Below, in pieces: positions 1-5,524 of a DNA stretch of 9,190 bases; the first letter of the stretch is position 1; each line of letters opens with the position of its first letter. The stretch comes from an uncultured Collinsella sp. (GTDB lineage Bacteria; Actinomycetota; Coriobacteriia; Coriobacteriales; Coriobacteriaceae): positions 1-9,190 of the forward strand of contig CABUTL010000033.1 in NCBI GenBank assembly GCA_902494375.1, given 5' to 3'. A model generated the notes under the pieces. The model saw only the letters and a program-made list of their open reading frames with translations, ran no database searches and had not been told where the DNA came from. The position numbers and the translations under genes are program-made.

Positions 1-474
1 CTCGAACAGCTCCTTGATGCCCTTGTTCTTAAGAGCCGAGATCATCATGACCGGGCAGCCGAGCTTCTTGGAAAGCTTGTCCGTGTCGATCTTATCGCCG
101 TTCTTCTCGACCAGGTCGGCCATGTTGAGGGCAACGACCACGGGCAGGCCGGTCTCGATAACCTGAAGCGCCAGGTACAGGTTACGCTCGAGGTTGGTGG
201 CGTCGACAACCTGGACGACAACATCGGGCTCGCCGCTCATGAGGTAATCGCGCGAGCATTGCTCCTCGGGGCTGTAGGGGGAAAGCGAGTAGATGCCAGG
301 GAGGTCCGTGATGGTAACGTTCTTGTCGCTTAGGAGCTTGGCCTCCTTTTTCTCAACCGTGACGCCGGGCCAGTTGCCAACGTAGCCGTTGGCGCCGGTG
401 ATCAGGTTGAAAAGCGTGGTCTTGCCGCAGTTGGGGTTACCCGCCAGCGCGACATGGATCTGAGAATCCGCCAT
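1..474 (-). CDS. feoB: FeoB ferrous iron transporter, N-terminal G domain (partial)
   Basis: This is the first 158 codons of FeoB, the inner-membrane Fe(II) transporter; the rest lies beyond the left edge. All G-protein motifs are visible: G1 GNPNCGKT (residues 12-19), the FeoB-typical switch region VGNWPGVTVE (32-41) with the G2 Thr39, G3 DLPG (57-60), G4 NMAD (117-120) and a G5-like SALK (146-149). In the family this cytosolic GTPase domain is followed by a GDI-like helical region and the membrane permease, neither of which is in view. The ATG at 474 is chosen because the protein begins just before the G1 strand (MADSQIHVALAG) and has purine-rich Shine-Dalgarno sequence upstream: AAGGA at 483-479 or AAGGAA at 490-485. 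It is the third gene of feoA-feoA-feoB and sits 122 nt after the second feoA. That gap holds a possible own promoter, a dyad operator and a hairpin. Identification is very secure. Confidence 0.97.
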   Translation of the reverse strand, partial: MADSQIHVALAGNPNCGKTTLFNLITGANGYVGNWPGVTVEKKEAKLLSDKNVTITDLPGIYSLSPYSPEEQCSRDYLMSGEPDVVVQVVDATNLERNLYLALQVIETGLPVVVALNMADLVEKNGDKIDTDKLSKKLGCPVMMISALKNKGIKELFE

Positions 475-494
475 TCAATCCTTCTTCCTTGTGT

Positions 495-520
495 GCCTGC
501 GCTGCTTTCTCCGCGCAGGC
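495..520 (-). promoter_or_regulatory. Hairpin in the feoB leader
   Basis: Perfect 8-bp inverted repeat GCCTGCGC / GCGCAGGC (495-502 and 513-520) with a 10-nt loop. In the feoB transcript it would form a G+C-rich stem ending 4 to 5 nt upstream of the AAGGAA Shine-Dalgarno. No U-tract follows, so it does not look like an intrinsic terminator. It could instead affect feoB mRNA stability or translation. The structure is seen directly; any role is inference. Confidence 0.4.
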
Positions 521-548
521 TGGATAATGTGCTTCAAAGTGCTGCATT

Positions 549-592
549 AAGTTAGAAAAACCTAACTTTATCTGCAGAAATATACGTAGCAA
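549..592 (-). promoter_or_regulatory. Candidate feoB promoter with dyad operator
   Basis: A perfect dyad, AAGTTAG (549-555), 6 nt, CTAACTT (562-568), lies between the second feoA and feoB. On the minus strand a candidate -35 TTGCTA (592-587) and -10 TAAAGT (570-565) are 16 nt apart, and the -10 overlaps one operator arm. A repressor bound there would block transcription. The TTAG/CTAA halves recall DtxR/IdeR-type iron boxes, but the spacing differs from the classical 19-bp IdeR box, so the regulator is not identified. The same half-site, AAGTTAR, recurs in the dyad ahead of the first feoA. Confidence 0.4.
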
Positions 593-596
593 GCCC

Positions 597-818
597 CTAC
601 TGGACCTCGACGACGGCCGCCTCCTCCTTGCGGATGGAAAGCTCGTAGCCGCGCACGTTGATCTCGACCGGATCGCCGAGCGGTGCTACCTTTACGACCT
701 TGAACGAAGTGCCCTTGATGAGCCCCAGGTCCATAAGGTGGCGGCGAAGCGCGCCCTCACCGTGAAGCTTGACGATGGTGGAGCTCTCGCCCACCTTAAC
801 GTCACCCAACGTCTTCAT
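597..818 (-). CDS. feoA: FeoA small SH3-like protein (second of two)
   Basis: This 73-residue protein is a single FeoA domain, the small cytosolic SH3-like partner that supports FeoB in Fe(II) uptake. The family signature is clear: an N-terminal strand, a central HLMDLGLIKGTSFKVVK (residues 27-43) with the conserved MDLGL.KG turn, then APLGDPVEINVRGYELSIRKEEA matching the usual G.P..V...G..L.LR..EA pattern. The ATG at 818 has an AGGGGG Shine-Dalgarno (832-827) 8 nt upstream. It follows the first feoA by 39 nt, so the two are probably co-transcribed. It resembles family consensus more closely than the first feoA does. Two FeoA paralogs in front of FeoB are found in a number of anaerobes, and their separate roles are not well understood. 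Confidence 0.95.
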   Translation of the reverse strand: MKTLGDVKVGESSTIVKLHGEGALRRHLMDLGLIKGTSFKVVKVAPLGDPVEINVRGYELSIRKEEAAVVEVQ

Positions 819-857
819 CCTCTTGTCCCCCTTTCGGTTTTTATCAAATGCTGTGGA

Positions 858-1100
858 CTAACCGACGGTCATGATGTGCATGGCAACCTTGGAATCGATG
901 CCAAAGCGTGCGCCCAGCACAGTGACGATGATATTGGCGCCACTCGAACTCACCACGTGGATTTCGTTGCCCTCGACAAAGCCGAGATCCTTGAGGTGGT
1001 GCTTCATGTCCTCATTGCCCTTTACACGGGACACGCGCACGGTTTCGCCCGCTTTTACCATCGAAAGCGGCATGGCCGGCATCTGCGGTCCGCAAGACAT
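858..1100 (-). CDS. feoA: FeoA small SH3-like protein (first of two)
   Basis: An 80-residue FeoA-domain protein, first gene of the feo operon. It has the family core HHLKDLGFVEGNEIHVVS (residues 34-51), followed by GANIIVTVLGARFGIDSKVAMHI (54-76), which matches the FeoA G...V.V.G.R.G.....A pattern. Ahead of the domain is a short extension (MSCGPQMPAMPLS) with one cysteine at position 3 and several Met. This could touch metal, but that is speculation. The ATG at 1100 is supported by an AGGAG Shine-Dalgarno (1111-1107) 6 nt upstream; Met14 would be an alternative start but has no better ribosome site. It is clearly diverged from the 73-residue FeoA downstream, so it is an old paralog rather than a recent duplication. 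Its leader holds the long perfect inverted repeat at 1143-1196. Confidence 0.92.
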   Translation of the reverse strand: MSCGPQMPAMPLSMVKAGETVRVSRVKGNEDMKHHLKDLGFVEGNEIHVVSSSGANIIVTVLGARFGIDSKVAMHIMTVG

Positions 1101-1142
1101 GAGTGGCTCCTAACGTCAGTTCGTCCTCAACATCGACGCGAT

Positions 1143-1196
1143 AAAAGTTAACCACGTCTATGTTCGCTATAGTAAACTAGCACGTGGTTAACTTTT
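1143..1196 (-). promoter_or_regulatory. feo operon control region: 15-bp inverted repeat
   Basis: A perfect 15-bp inverted repeat, AAAAGTTAACCACGT (1143-1157) and ACGTGGTTAACTTTT (1182-1196), is separated by 24 nt, about 45 nt upstream of the first feoA start codon. The spacer on the minus strand contains TACTAT, a possible -10 element, so a protein bound to both arms would enclose the core promoter. Each arm holds AAGTTAA in convergent orientation, the same half-site as in the dyad ahead of feoB (AAGTTAG...CTAACTT). A Fe- or Mn-responsive repressor of the DtxR or Fur type is the natural expectation for feo genes. The site fits neither textbook box exactly, so the regulator remains unassigned. 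Confidence 0.55.
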
Positions 1197-1235
1197 TGGA
1201 AAGGGCTCCCATTCAGATTTCGAAAAAGTTTCCTA

Positions 1236-1278
1236 TACGAAACAAAGGCACCGCAAAGACCGTCTCTTTGCAGTGCCT
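1236..1278 (-). terminator. Rho-independent terminator after the HPr gene
   Basis: Stem arms AGGCACCGCAAAGA (1246-1259) and TCTTTGCAGTGCCT (1265-1278) pair over 14 positions with one C-A mismatch and a 5-nt loop. On the minus strand the stem is followed by TTTGTTT (1245-1239), as expected for an intrinsic terminator. It lies 54 nt past the HPr stop codon and separates that gene from the feo operon. A smaller stem, GTTTC-ctatac-GAAAC (1228-1243), overlaps the T-rich tail and is followed on the minus strand by TTTTT, so it could act as a weak second stop. Confidence 0.8.
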
Positions 1279-1332
1279 ATTGATACCAATTTATGCAACA
1301 GAGGGGACCGCCCCTTTGTCACATTGTTGAGG

Positions 1333-1581
1333 TTAAAGCGAGAGGTTTCTGATCGACGTGACGCAGGAGGCCTCATCCACGCCCGAAACACGGAACACGA
1401 CGTCTTCGCCACATTCGCCGCAGAGTGCCATGAGCCCTATAACGTCGCGGCCATCCGTGTGGCGATCGCCGATACTGACTGACACGTCGCTACGATGCTT
1501 GGCAATGATGTCATAGAGCAGCGCAACCGGGCGGGCATGTAATCCCAACGGATCTTTAATCGTCTTTGTAAACTCGACCAT
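1333..1581 (-). CDS. HPr-family phosphocarrier with Asp at position 46
   Basis: An 82-residue HPr, the small phosphocarrier of the PEP:sugar phosphotransferase system that takes phosphate from enzyme I and hands it to EIIA domains. The active-site loop PLGLHARPVALL places the phosphorylated histidine exactly at His15, with Arg17 conserved. The second signature, GRDVIGLMALCGECGEDVVF (residues 44-63), aligns without gaps to the Firmicutes GK(S/T)VNLKSIMGVMSLG region. There Ser46, the target of HPr kinase, is replaced by Asp46. The protein has an unusual CGEC pair (Cys54, Cys57) and a further Cys75. The start at 1581 (MVEFTK) is preferred over an upstream start at 1626 because it puts His15 in register and has GGGAGGGG directly upstream. 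The gene is monocistronic between aspS and feo. TACAAT at 1641-1636 could be its -10; no convincing -35 is seen. It may be a regulatory or accessory HPr rather than the main ptsH product. Confidence 0.85.
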   Translation of the reverse strand: MVEFTKTIKDPLGLHARPVALLYDIIAKHRSDVSVSIGDRHTDGRDVIGLMALCGECGEDVVFRVSGVDEASCVTSIRNLSL

Positions 1582-1668
1582 GTCCCCTCCCGCGACATCG
1601 CACATCGGCCGGCAAAACCCAGCCACGTGGTAGTTATTGTAGCGTTAGATGCTTGTTGAGGGCGGGAC

Positions 1669-1838
1669 GGAAATCGCATCCCATTTCGAGCGTCAATGAT
1701 GGGACACAGTTTCCGCCAGAAGGCTCAACCGGAAAGTGCGACCCGTTATTTGGCTGGATTCTGGGACGCAGTTTCCGCTGAGCGACCCTGGCGGAAAGTA
1801 CATCCCATTCTGGACGCAAATTCCGGGACGCAGCTTCT
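1669..1838. repeat. Six 15-nt elements, alternating orientation, 31-nt period
   Basis: Elements begin at 1669, 1700, 1731, 1762, 1793 and 1824, exactly 31 nt apart, leaving five 16-nt spacers of unrelated sequence. Orientation alternates strictly. The forward form is TGGGACGCAGTTTCC at 1762-1776, with 14 of 15 matches at 1700-1714 and 12 of 15 at 1824-1838. The reverse form appears as GGAAATCGCATCCCA (1669-1683), GGAAAGTGCGACCCG (1731-1745) and GGAAAGTACATCCCA (1793-1807), each 12 of 15 against the reverse complement. A seventh, shortened forward copy, TGGACGCAAATTCC (1811-1824), sits inside the last spacer. Neighbouring elements form imperfect hairpins; the best is 1762-1778 with 1791-1807. 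The array fills most of the gap between the aspS terminator and the HPr gene. A 31-nt period cannot encode a protein repeat. It could be a phased protein-binding array, a REP/BIME-like element, or a decayed mobile repeat. Confidence 0.8.
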
Positions 1839-1878
1839 TCGACGTCCGGTCACCCCATGCCCTCACAACCTCGGCGCA

Positions 1879-1914
1879 TAAAAAACGAGGGAAGGCCCGC
1901 GTCCTTCCCTCGTT
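1879..1914 (-). terminator. Rho-independent terminator of aspS
   Basis: Perfect 12-bp stem AACGAGGGAAGG (1884-1895) / CCTTCCCTCGTT (1903-1914) with a 7-nt loop. On the minus strand it runs directly into a T-tract (TTTTTT, ending around 1880). It starts 23 nt beyond the aspS stop codon. This is a textbook intrinsic terminator. Confidence 0.93.
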
Positions 1915-1937
1915 ACAGGCAATATGTAGCCGTTCGC

Positions 1938-3725
1938 CTACATCAGGCGCAGACTGACGTCCTTGAGCTGGGCGCCGCTAACGGCACTCGGAGCGCCCGA
2001 CATAAGGTCGGAGCCGCTGGCCGTCTTGGGGAACGCCATGACGTCGCGGATGGAGTCGGAACCGGTGAGCAGCATGCACACGCGGTCCAGGCCCAGAGCG
2101 AAACCGCCCATCGGGGGCGCACCAAACTTGAGGGCCTCCATGAGGAAGCCGAACTGAGACTCGGCACGCTCCTCGGTAAAGCCCAGGAGCTTGAGCATGG
2201 ACATCTGCATCTCGGCGTTGTGGATACGCATACCGCCGCCGCCGGCCTCAAAGCCGTCCATGACAAAGTCGTAGGTGCAAGAACCGGCTGCCAACGGGTC
2301 GGCCTCGATCTTGGCGATGTCGGTCTCGGTCGGCAGGGTAAAGGGCTGGTGCTCGGCAGCATAGGCCTTGCGATCCTCGTCCCAGTGGAACAGCGGGAAG
2401 TTGACGACCCACAGGAAGTCGTGGCCCTCGCGCTTGATCTCGAGCGCATTGGCCATGTGCGAACGCATGCCGCCCAGGATCTCGTCGGAGAGCAAGCGCG
2501 GGCCGGCGGCGAACATCACAAGGTCGCCGGGCTCGACATCCATGCGCTCGCGCAGAGCCGCCATCTCCTCGTCCGAGAAGAACTTGACGATGGGGCTGTT
2601 GATAGAGCCGTCCTCGCGGAAAGCAATCCAGGCCAGGCCCTTGGCGCCAAACGTGGAGGCCACGCCGGCAAGCTTATCGATCTTGGCACGTGCCCAGGCA
2701 CCGGCACCCTTGGCGTTGATGGCCTTGACGACAGAGCCCTCCTCGTTTGCGGCGGTCGCAAAGACCTTGAACTTGGAGTTGGCAAAGATATCGGTCAGGT
2801 CGACCAGGTGCATGCCATAGCGGGTATCGGGCTTGTCGGAGCCATAGGTGTCCATGGCCTCCCAGTAGTCCATGCGACGCAGCGGCGTGGGCATCTCGAC
2901 ACCCATGCGACCGAAGGCATCGGACAGGACCTCTTCGAGTGCGCTCATGACGTCGTTCTGGTCCACGAAGGACATCTCGATATCGACCTGGGTGAACTCG
3001 GGCTGACGGTCGGCACGCAGGTCCTCGTCGCGGAAGCACTTGGCAACCTGGTAGTAGCGCTCGACGCCACCGACCATGAGCAGCTGCTTCAGGAGCTGCG
3101 GGGACTGCGGCAGGGCGTAGAAGTTACCCGGCTGAATACGGCTGGGAACGATGAAGTCGCGAGCGCCCTCGGGCGTGGACTTAAACAGGGAGGGCGTCTC
3201 GACCTCCATGAACTCACGGTTGTGCAGCGCCTCCCGAATGGCAAAGGTAAAGTCGGAGCGCAGCTTGAGGTTGGCCATCATCTCGGGACGACGGAGGTCC
3301 AGATAGCGATAGCGCAGGCGGGTGTCCTCGCTCGTCTCGATGCCGTCCTCGATCTGGAACGGCGGGGTGACGGACGTGTTGAGCACCTCGGCGTGGTCGG
3401 TCAGGACCTCGATCTCGCCGGTCGCGAGCTTGGTGTTGGTGGTCTCCTCACCACGAGCGCGCACGACGCCGTGGATCTTGATGGGCCACTCGGGACGCAT
3501 GGTCTCGGCGATCTTAAAGGCATCGCCGTCGGAGTGCTCGGGGTCGAAGGTGAGCTGCGTGATGCCCTCGCGGTCACGAAGGTCGCAGAAGATAAGGCCG
3601 CCGTGGTCGCGGCGACGACTCACCCAACCGGTGAGGGTGACCTCTTCGCCCACGTTCTCGAAGCGAAGCTCGCCGCAGGTACGGGTGTGCATGGAATGCT
3701 CGTCGATGGGACGGGTCTGGCTCAT
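1938..3725 (-). CDS. aspS: Aspartyl-tRNA synthetase, bacterial type
   Basis: A 595-residue class IIb synthetase that charges tRNA with aspartate in the cytosol; bacterial AspRS is usually near 590 residues. Domain order is normal. An N-terminal OB-fold anticodon domain (about 14-120, with GWVSRRRDHGGLIF) is followed by the catalytic core with QSPQ (207-210) and motif 2 FRDEDLRADRQPEF (231-244). Then comes the bacteria-specific GAD insertion (about 300-430), and the C-terminal core has GGGGMRIHN (495-503) and motif 3 GLDRVCMLL (545-553). The ATG at 3725 has AGGAGG 9 nt upstream (3740-3735), better support than Met12. His41 in the OB-fold matches the His31 associated with non-discriminating AspRS of Pseudomonas aeruginosa, where E. 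coli has Leu. The enzyme may therefore also make Asp-tRNA(Asn), but this is uncertain. The gene is alone in its transcription unit, with a hairpin leader upstream and a strong terminator downstream. Confidence 0.98.
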   Translation of the reverse strand: MSQTRPIDEHSMHTRTCGELRFENVGEEVTLTGWVSRRRDHGGLIFCDLRDREGITQLTFDPEHSDGDAFKIAETMRPEWPIKIHGVVRARGEETTNTKLATGEIEVLTDHAEVLNTSVTPPFQIEDGIETSEDTRLRYRYLDLRRPEMMANLKLRSDFTFAIREALHNREFMEVETPSLFKSTPEGARDFIVPSRIQPGNFYALPQSPQLLKQLLMVGGVERYYQVAKCFRDEDLRADRQPEFTQVDIEMSFVDQNDVMSALEEVLSDAFGRMGVEMPTPLRRMDYWEAMDTYGSDKPDTRYGMHLVDLTDIFANSKFKVFATAANEEGSVVKAINAKGAGAWARAKIDKLAGVASTFGAKGLAWIAFREDGSINSPIVKFFSDEEMAALRERMDVEPGDLVMFAAGPRLLSDEILGGMRSHMANALEIKREGHDFLWVVNFPLFHWDEDRKAYAAEHQPFTLPTETDIAKIEADPLAAGSCTYDFVMDGFEAGGGGMRIHNAEMQMSMLKLLGFTEERAESQFGFLMEALKFGAPPMGGFALGLDRVCMLLTGSDSIRDVMAFPKTASGSDLMSGAPSAVSGAQLKDVSLRLM

Positions 3726-3746
3726 ACCAGTGATCCTCCTTTATGG

Positions 3747-3788
3747 ATCTGTGCCGCCCCGTGTCGTTCCGGGCGGCGTCGTACAGAT
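3747..3788 (-). promoter_or_regulatory. Stable hairpin in the aspS leader
   Basis: On the plus strand ATCTGTGCCGCCC (3747-3759) pairs with GGGCGGC (3771-3777) and, across a 5-nt bulge, with ACAGAT (3783-3788). That gives 13 base pairs around an 11-nt loop. In the aspS mRNA the stem ends 6 nt before the AGGAGG Shine-Dalgarno. No T-box specifier or antiterminator bulge was recognised, so a T-box is not claimed. The element could be a leader stabiliser or a site of translational control. Confidence 0.45.
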
Positions 3789-3981
3789 TTGCCCGGCCTG
3801 CGTAAACCGCGCAGCCAGACATGGCGTTCTATCTTATCGCACCTGTGTCGATGTGCCGCGGAAAAGTAGCTCCTGCCCAAAGACTTGACGGAGACGAAAC
3901 AATTGACGCGCCGCGACACCCGCCCGCGCTCGTCACGTGCGACAATATGCCCCAATAAAACAGCACTCGGAAAGGCCCACC

Positions 3982-4617
3982 ATGACTGCACGCCTCATCG
4001 TTATGGATATCGACTCCACGCTCATCAACCAGGAAGTCATCGACCTGTTGGGCGAGGAGGCCGGCGTGGGTGAGCAAGTTGCACAGATCACCGAACGCGC
4101 CATGCGCGGCGAGCTTGACTTTAAGCAGGCGCTCGAGGAGCGCGTGGGGCTGCTTGCCGGCCTGGACAAGAGCGTGTTCGAGCGCACCTTTGAGCGCGTG
4201 ACGTTTACCCCCGGCGCGCTGGAGCTTGTGCGCTCGGCACACAGCAAGGGCTGGAAGGTCGGCGTGGTGAGCGGCGGTTTCCACGAGGTCGCTGACAAAA
4301 TCGTGGCTGCCGCGGGTATCGACTTCTGCCTGGCCAATCGTCTGGAGGTCGTGGACGGCAAGCTCACCGGTAAGTTGGCGGCTGACATTGTGACCAAGGA
4401 GTCCAAGCTCATCCAGCTGCTGGACTGGGCAGTTGAGTGCGGCGTCGACATGGCCCACACCGTCGCGATCGGCGACGGTGCCAACGACATCCCCATGATT
4501 CAGGCCGCGGGCACGGGCATCGCGTTTTGTGCCAAGCCCAAGACGCGCGAGGCGGCCCCGTTTGCCATCGACGAGCGCAACCTGATGCTCGCTATGGACA
4601 TCATCCTGCGCGATTAG
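3982..4617 (+). CDS. serB: Phosphoserine phosphatase, HAD family
   Basis: A 211-residue HAD-superfamily hydrolase of the SerB type, which removes phosphate from O-phospho-L-serine in the last step of serine synthesis. HAD motif I is DIDST (9-13) with the nucleophile Asp9 and acid/base Asp11. Glu18 follows in the substrate-binding position typical of SerB (INQEVID). Motif II is SGGF (97-100), a likely motif III lysine is Lys142, and motif IV is GDGANDIPMI (164-173) with Asp165 and Asp169 for Mg2+. The length fits the short SerB form without an ACT domain. The ATG at 3982 is chosen over a far upstream in-frame start because GAAAGG lies 6 nt before it and the protein then begins directly at the first strand. 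It is divergent from aspS and stands 114 nt ahead of larB. Other HAD phosphatases acting on related substrates cannot be excluded, but the motif set is strongly SerB-like. Confidence 0.9.
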   Translation: MTARLIVMDIDSTLINQEVIDLLGEEAGVGEQVAQITERAMRGELDFKQALEERVGLLAGLDKSVFERTFERVTFTPGALELVRSAHSKGWKVGVVSGGFHEVADKIVAAAGIDFCLANRLEVVDGKLTGKLAADIVTKESKLIQLLDWAVECGVDMAHTVAIGDGANDIPMIQAAGTGIAFCAKPKTREAAPFAIDERNLMLAMDIILRD

Positions 4618-4626
4618 CCGATCCGT

Positions 4627-4687
4627 CTAACAATTGAATCAGTCTGTCCTATAGTTTCCGAACAATTTTGTCTTAGTATTCGGAAAC
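4627..4687 (+). promoter_or_regulatory. Candidate larB promoter and operator
   Basis: Between serB and larB lies a perfect 9-bp inverted repeat, GTTTCCGAA (4654-4662) and TTCGGAAAC (4679-4687), with a 16-nt spacer. Directly before it are a -10-like TATAGT (4650-4655) and, 17 nt upstream, a weak -35-like CTAACA (4627-4632). The first repeat arm overlaps the end of the -10, so a bound repressor would block this promoter. The TetR-family protein encoded at the end of the same operon is the obvious candidate binder. The repeat is seen directly; the promoter and the regulator are inferred. Confidence 0.45.
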
Positions 4688-4731
4688 ATACCCTTTGAGT
4701 GCTAGACTTTGCGCCGTCGAAGGGAACATAT

Positions 4732-5514
4732 ATGGATAAGCGAGATCTTGAGCAATTGCTGAGCGATGTTGCCGGCGGAGCAGTCACCCCTGCCGACGCC
4801 CTCACGCGCATCCAGACGGCTCCGACCGCCGATTTGGGCTTTGCGCAGCTCGATCTTTCGCGCGGGGTGCGCCAGGGAGCCGGCGAGGTTGTCTACGGGG
4901 CCGGTAAAACCGCCGATCAGATTGCCGCCATTATCGAAGCACTGCGCGATGCCGGCCAGGAGCGCATCCTGGTCACGCGCCTGGATGCCGAAAAAGCCGC
5001 GCGCACCGCTGAGCTTCTTGGCAACGGCATCGACCTGGGATATGTCCCGGACGCACAGCTCGCCCTCGTGGGCGGCAAGCCCTCCCCCACCGGCAACGGA
5101 CGCATCGTCGTCGCCTGCGCCGGCACGAGCGACCTGCCCGTCGCCGAAGAAGCCGCGTTGACGGCCGAGTTCTATGGCAACGAGGTCGACCGCCTCTACG
5201 ACGTGGGTGTCGCCGGCCTGCACCGTCTGCTCGCGCATGCCGAGGAACTCGCCCAGGCACAGGTGGTCATCGCCATTGCCGGCATGGAGGGCGCACTGGC
5301 GAGCGTTGTCGGCGGCCTGGTAAGCTGTCCGGTCATAGCCGTTCCCACCAGTGTGGGTTACGGCGCGAGCTTTGGTGGCGTAGCCGCGCTGCTCGCCATG
5401 CTCAACTCCTGCGCCAGCGGCGTTTCGGTCGTCAACATCGACAACGGCTTTGGTGCCGCCTACCAGGCAAGTCTTATCAATCATCTGAGCGCCGGCACGC
5501 CCTGCGCCCGTTAA
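4732..5514 (+). CDS. larB: LarB, NPN cofactor biosynthesis carboxylase/hydrolase
   Basis: A 260-residue LarB. The enzyme carboxylates the nicotinate ring of nicotinic acid adenine dinucleotide and cleaves the phosphoanhydride, giving pyridinium-3,5-biscarboxylic acid mononucleotide, first step to the nickel-pincer nucleotide. The C-terminal part is PurE-like: VVACAGTSDLPVAEEA (126-141), AGMEGALASVVGGL (183-196), SCPVIAVPTSVGYG (198-211) and LNSCASG (224-230). Cys227 in LNSCASG is the likely counterpart of the Cys221 that bonds the pyridine ring in L. plantarum LarB; Cys199 is the alternative. The N-terminal part holds LDLSRGVRQGAGEVVYGAGKT (40-60), typical of LarB. The ATG at 4732 has AAGGGA 6 nt upstream; an in-frame GTG at 4699 has no such site. 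It is first in larB-larC-tetR and is followed after 10 nt by larC, whose Shine-Dalgarno overlaps the larB stop. Confidence 0.96.
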   Translation: MDKRDLEQLLSDVAGGAVTPADALTRIQTAPTADLGFAQLDLSRGVRQGAGEVVYGAGKTADQIAAIIEALRDAGQERILVTRLDAEKAARTAELLGNGIDLGYVPDAQLALVGGKPSPTGNGRIVVACAGTSDLPVAEEAALTAEFYGNEVDRLYDVGVAGLHRLLAHAEELAQAQVVIAIAGMEGALASVVGGLVSCPVIAVPTSVGYGASFGGVAALLAMLNSCASGVSVVNIDNGFGAAYQASLINHLSAGTPCAR

Positions 5515-5524
5515 GGAGCATCCC

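Noticed and set aside
738..1151. 137-codon open frame on the plus strand
   Set aside because: Runs antisense through both feoA genes and the feo inverted repeat; no family resemblance.
1669..1838. CRISPR array
   Set aside because: Spacing is regular and spacers differ, but repeats are only 15 nt, spacers only 16 nt, orientation alternates, copies differ by up to 3 bases, and no cas gene is near.
1696..1957. Small plus-strand open frames of about 61-73 codons
   Set aside because: They are read through the 31-nt repeat array and the aspS terminator, have no ribosome sites, and the repeat period is not a multiple of three.
1857..3869. 670-codon open frame on the plus strand
   Set aside because: It is the antisense shadow of aspS, whose minus-strand frame has every AspRS motif. 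The long open frame is a by-product of high-GC codon bias.
3726..3981. T-box riboswitch in the aspS leader
   Set aside because: Only one strong hairpin was found; no T-box consensus, specifier loop or terminator/antiterminator pair could be recognised.
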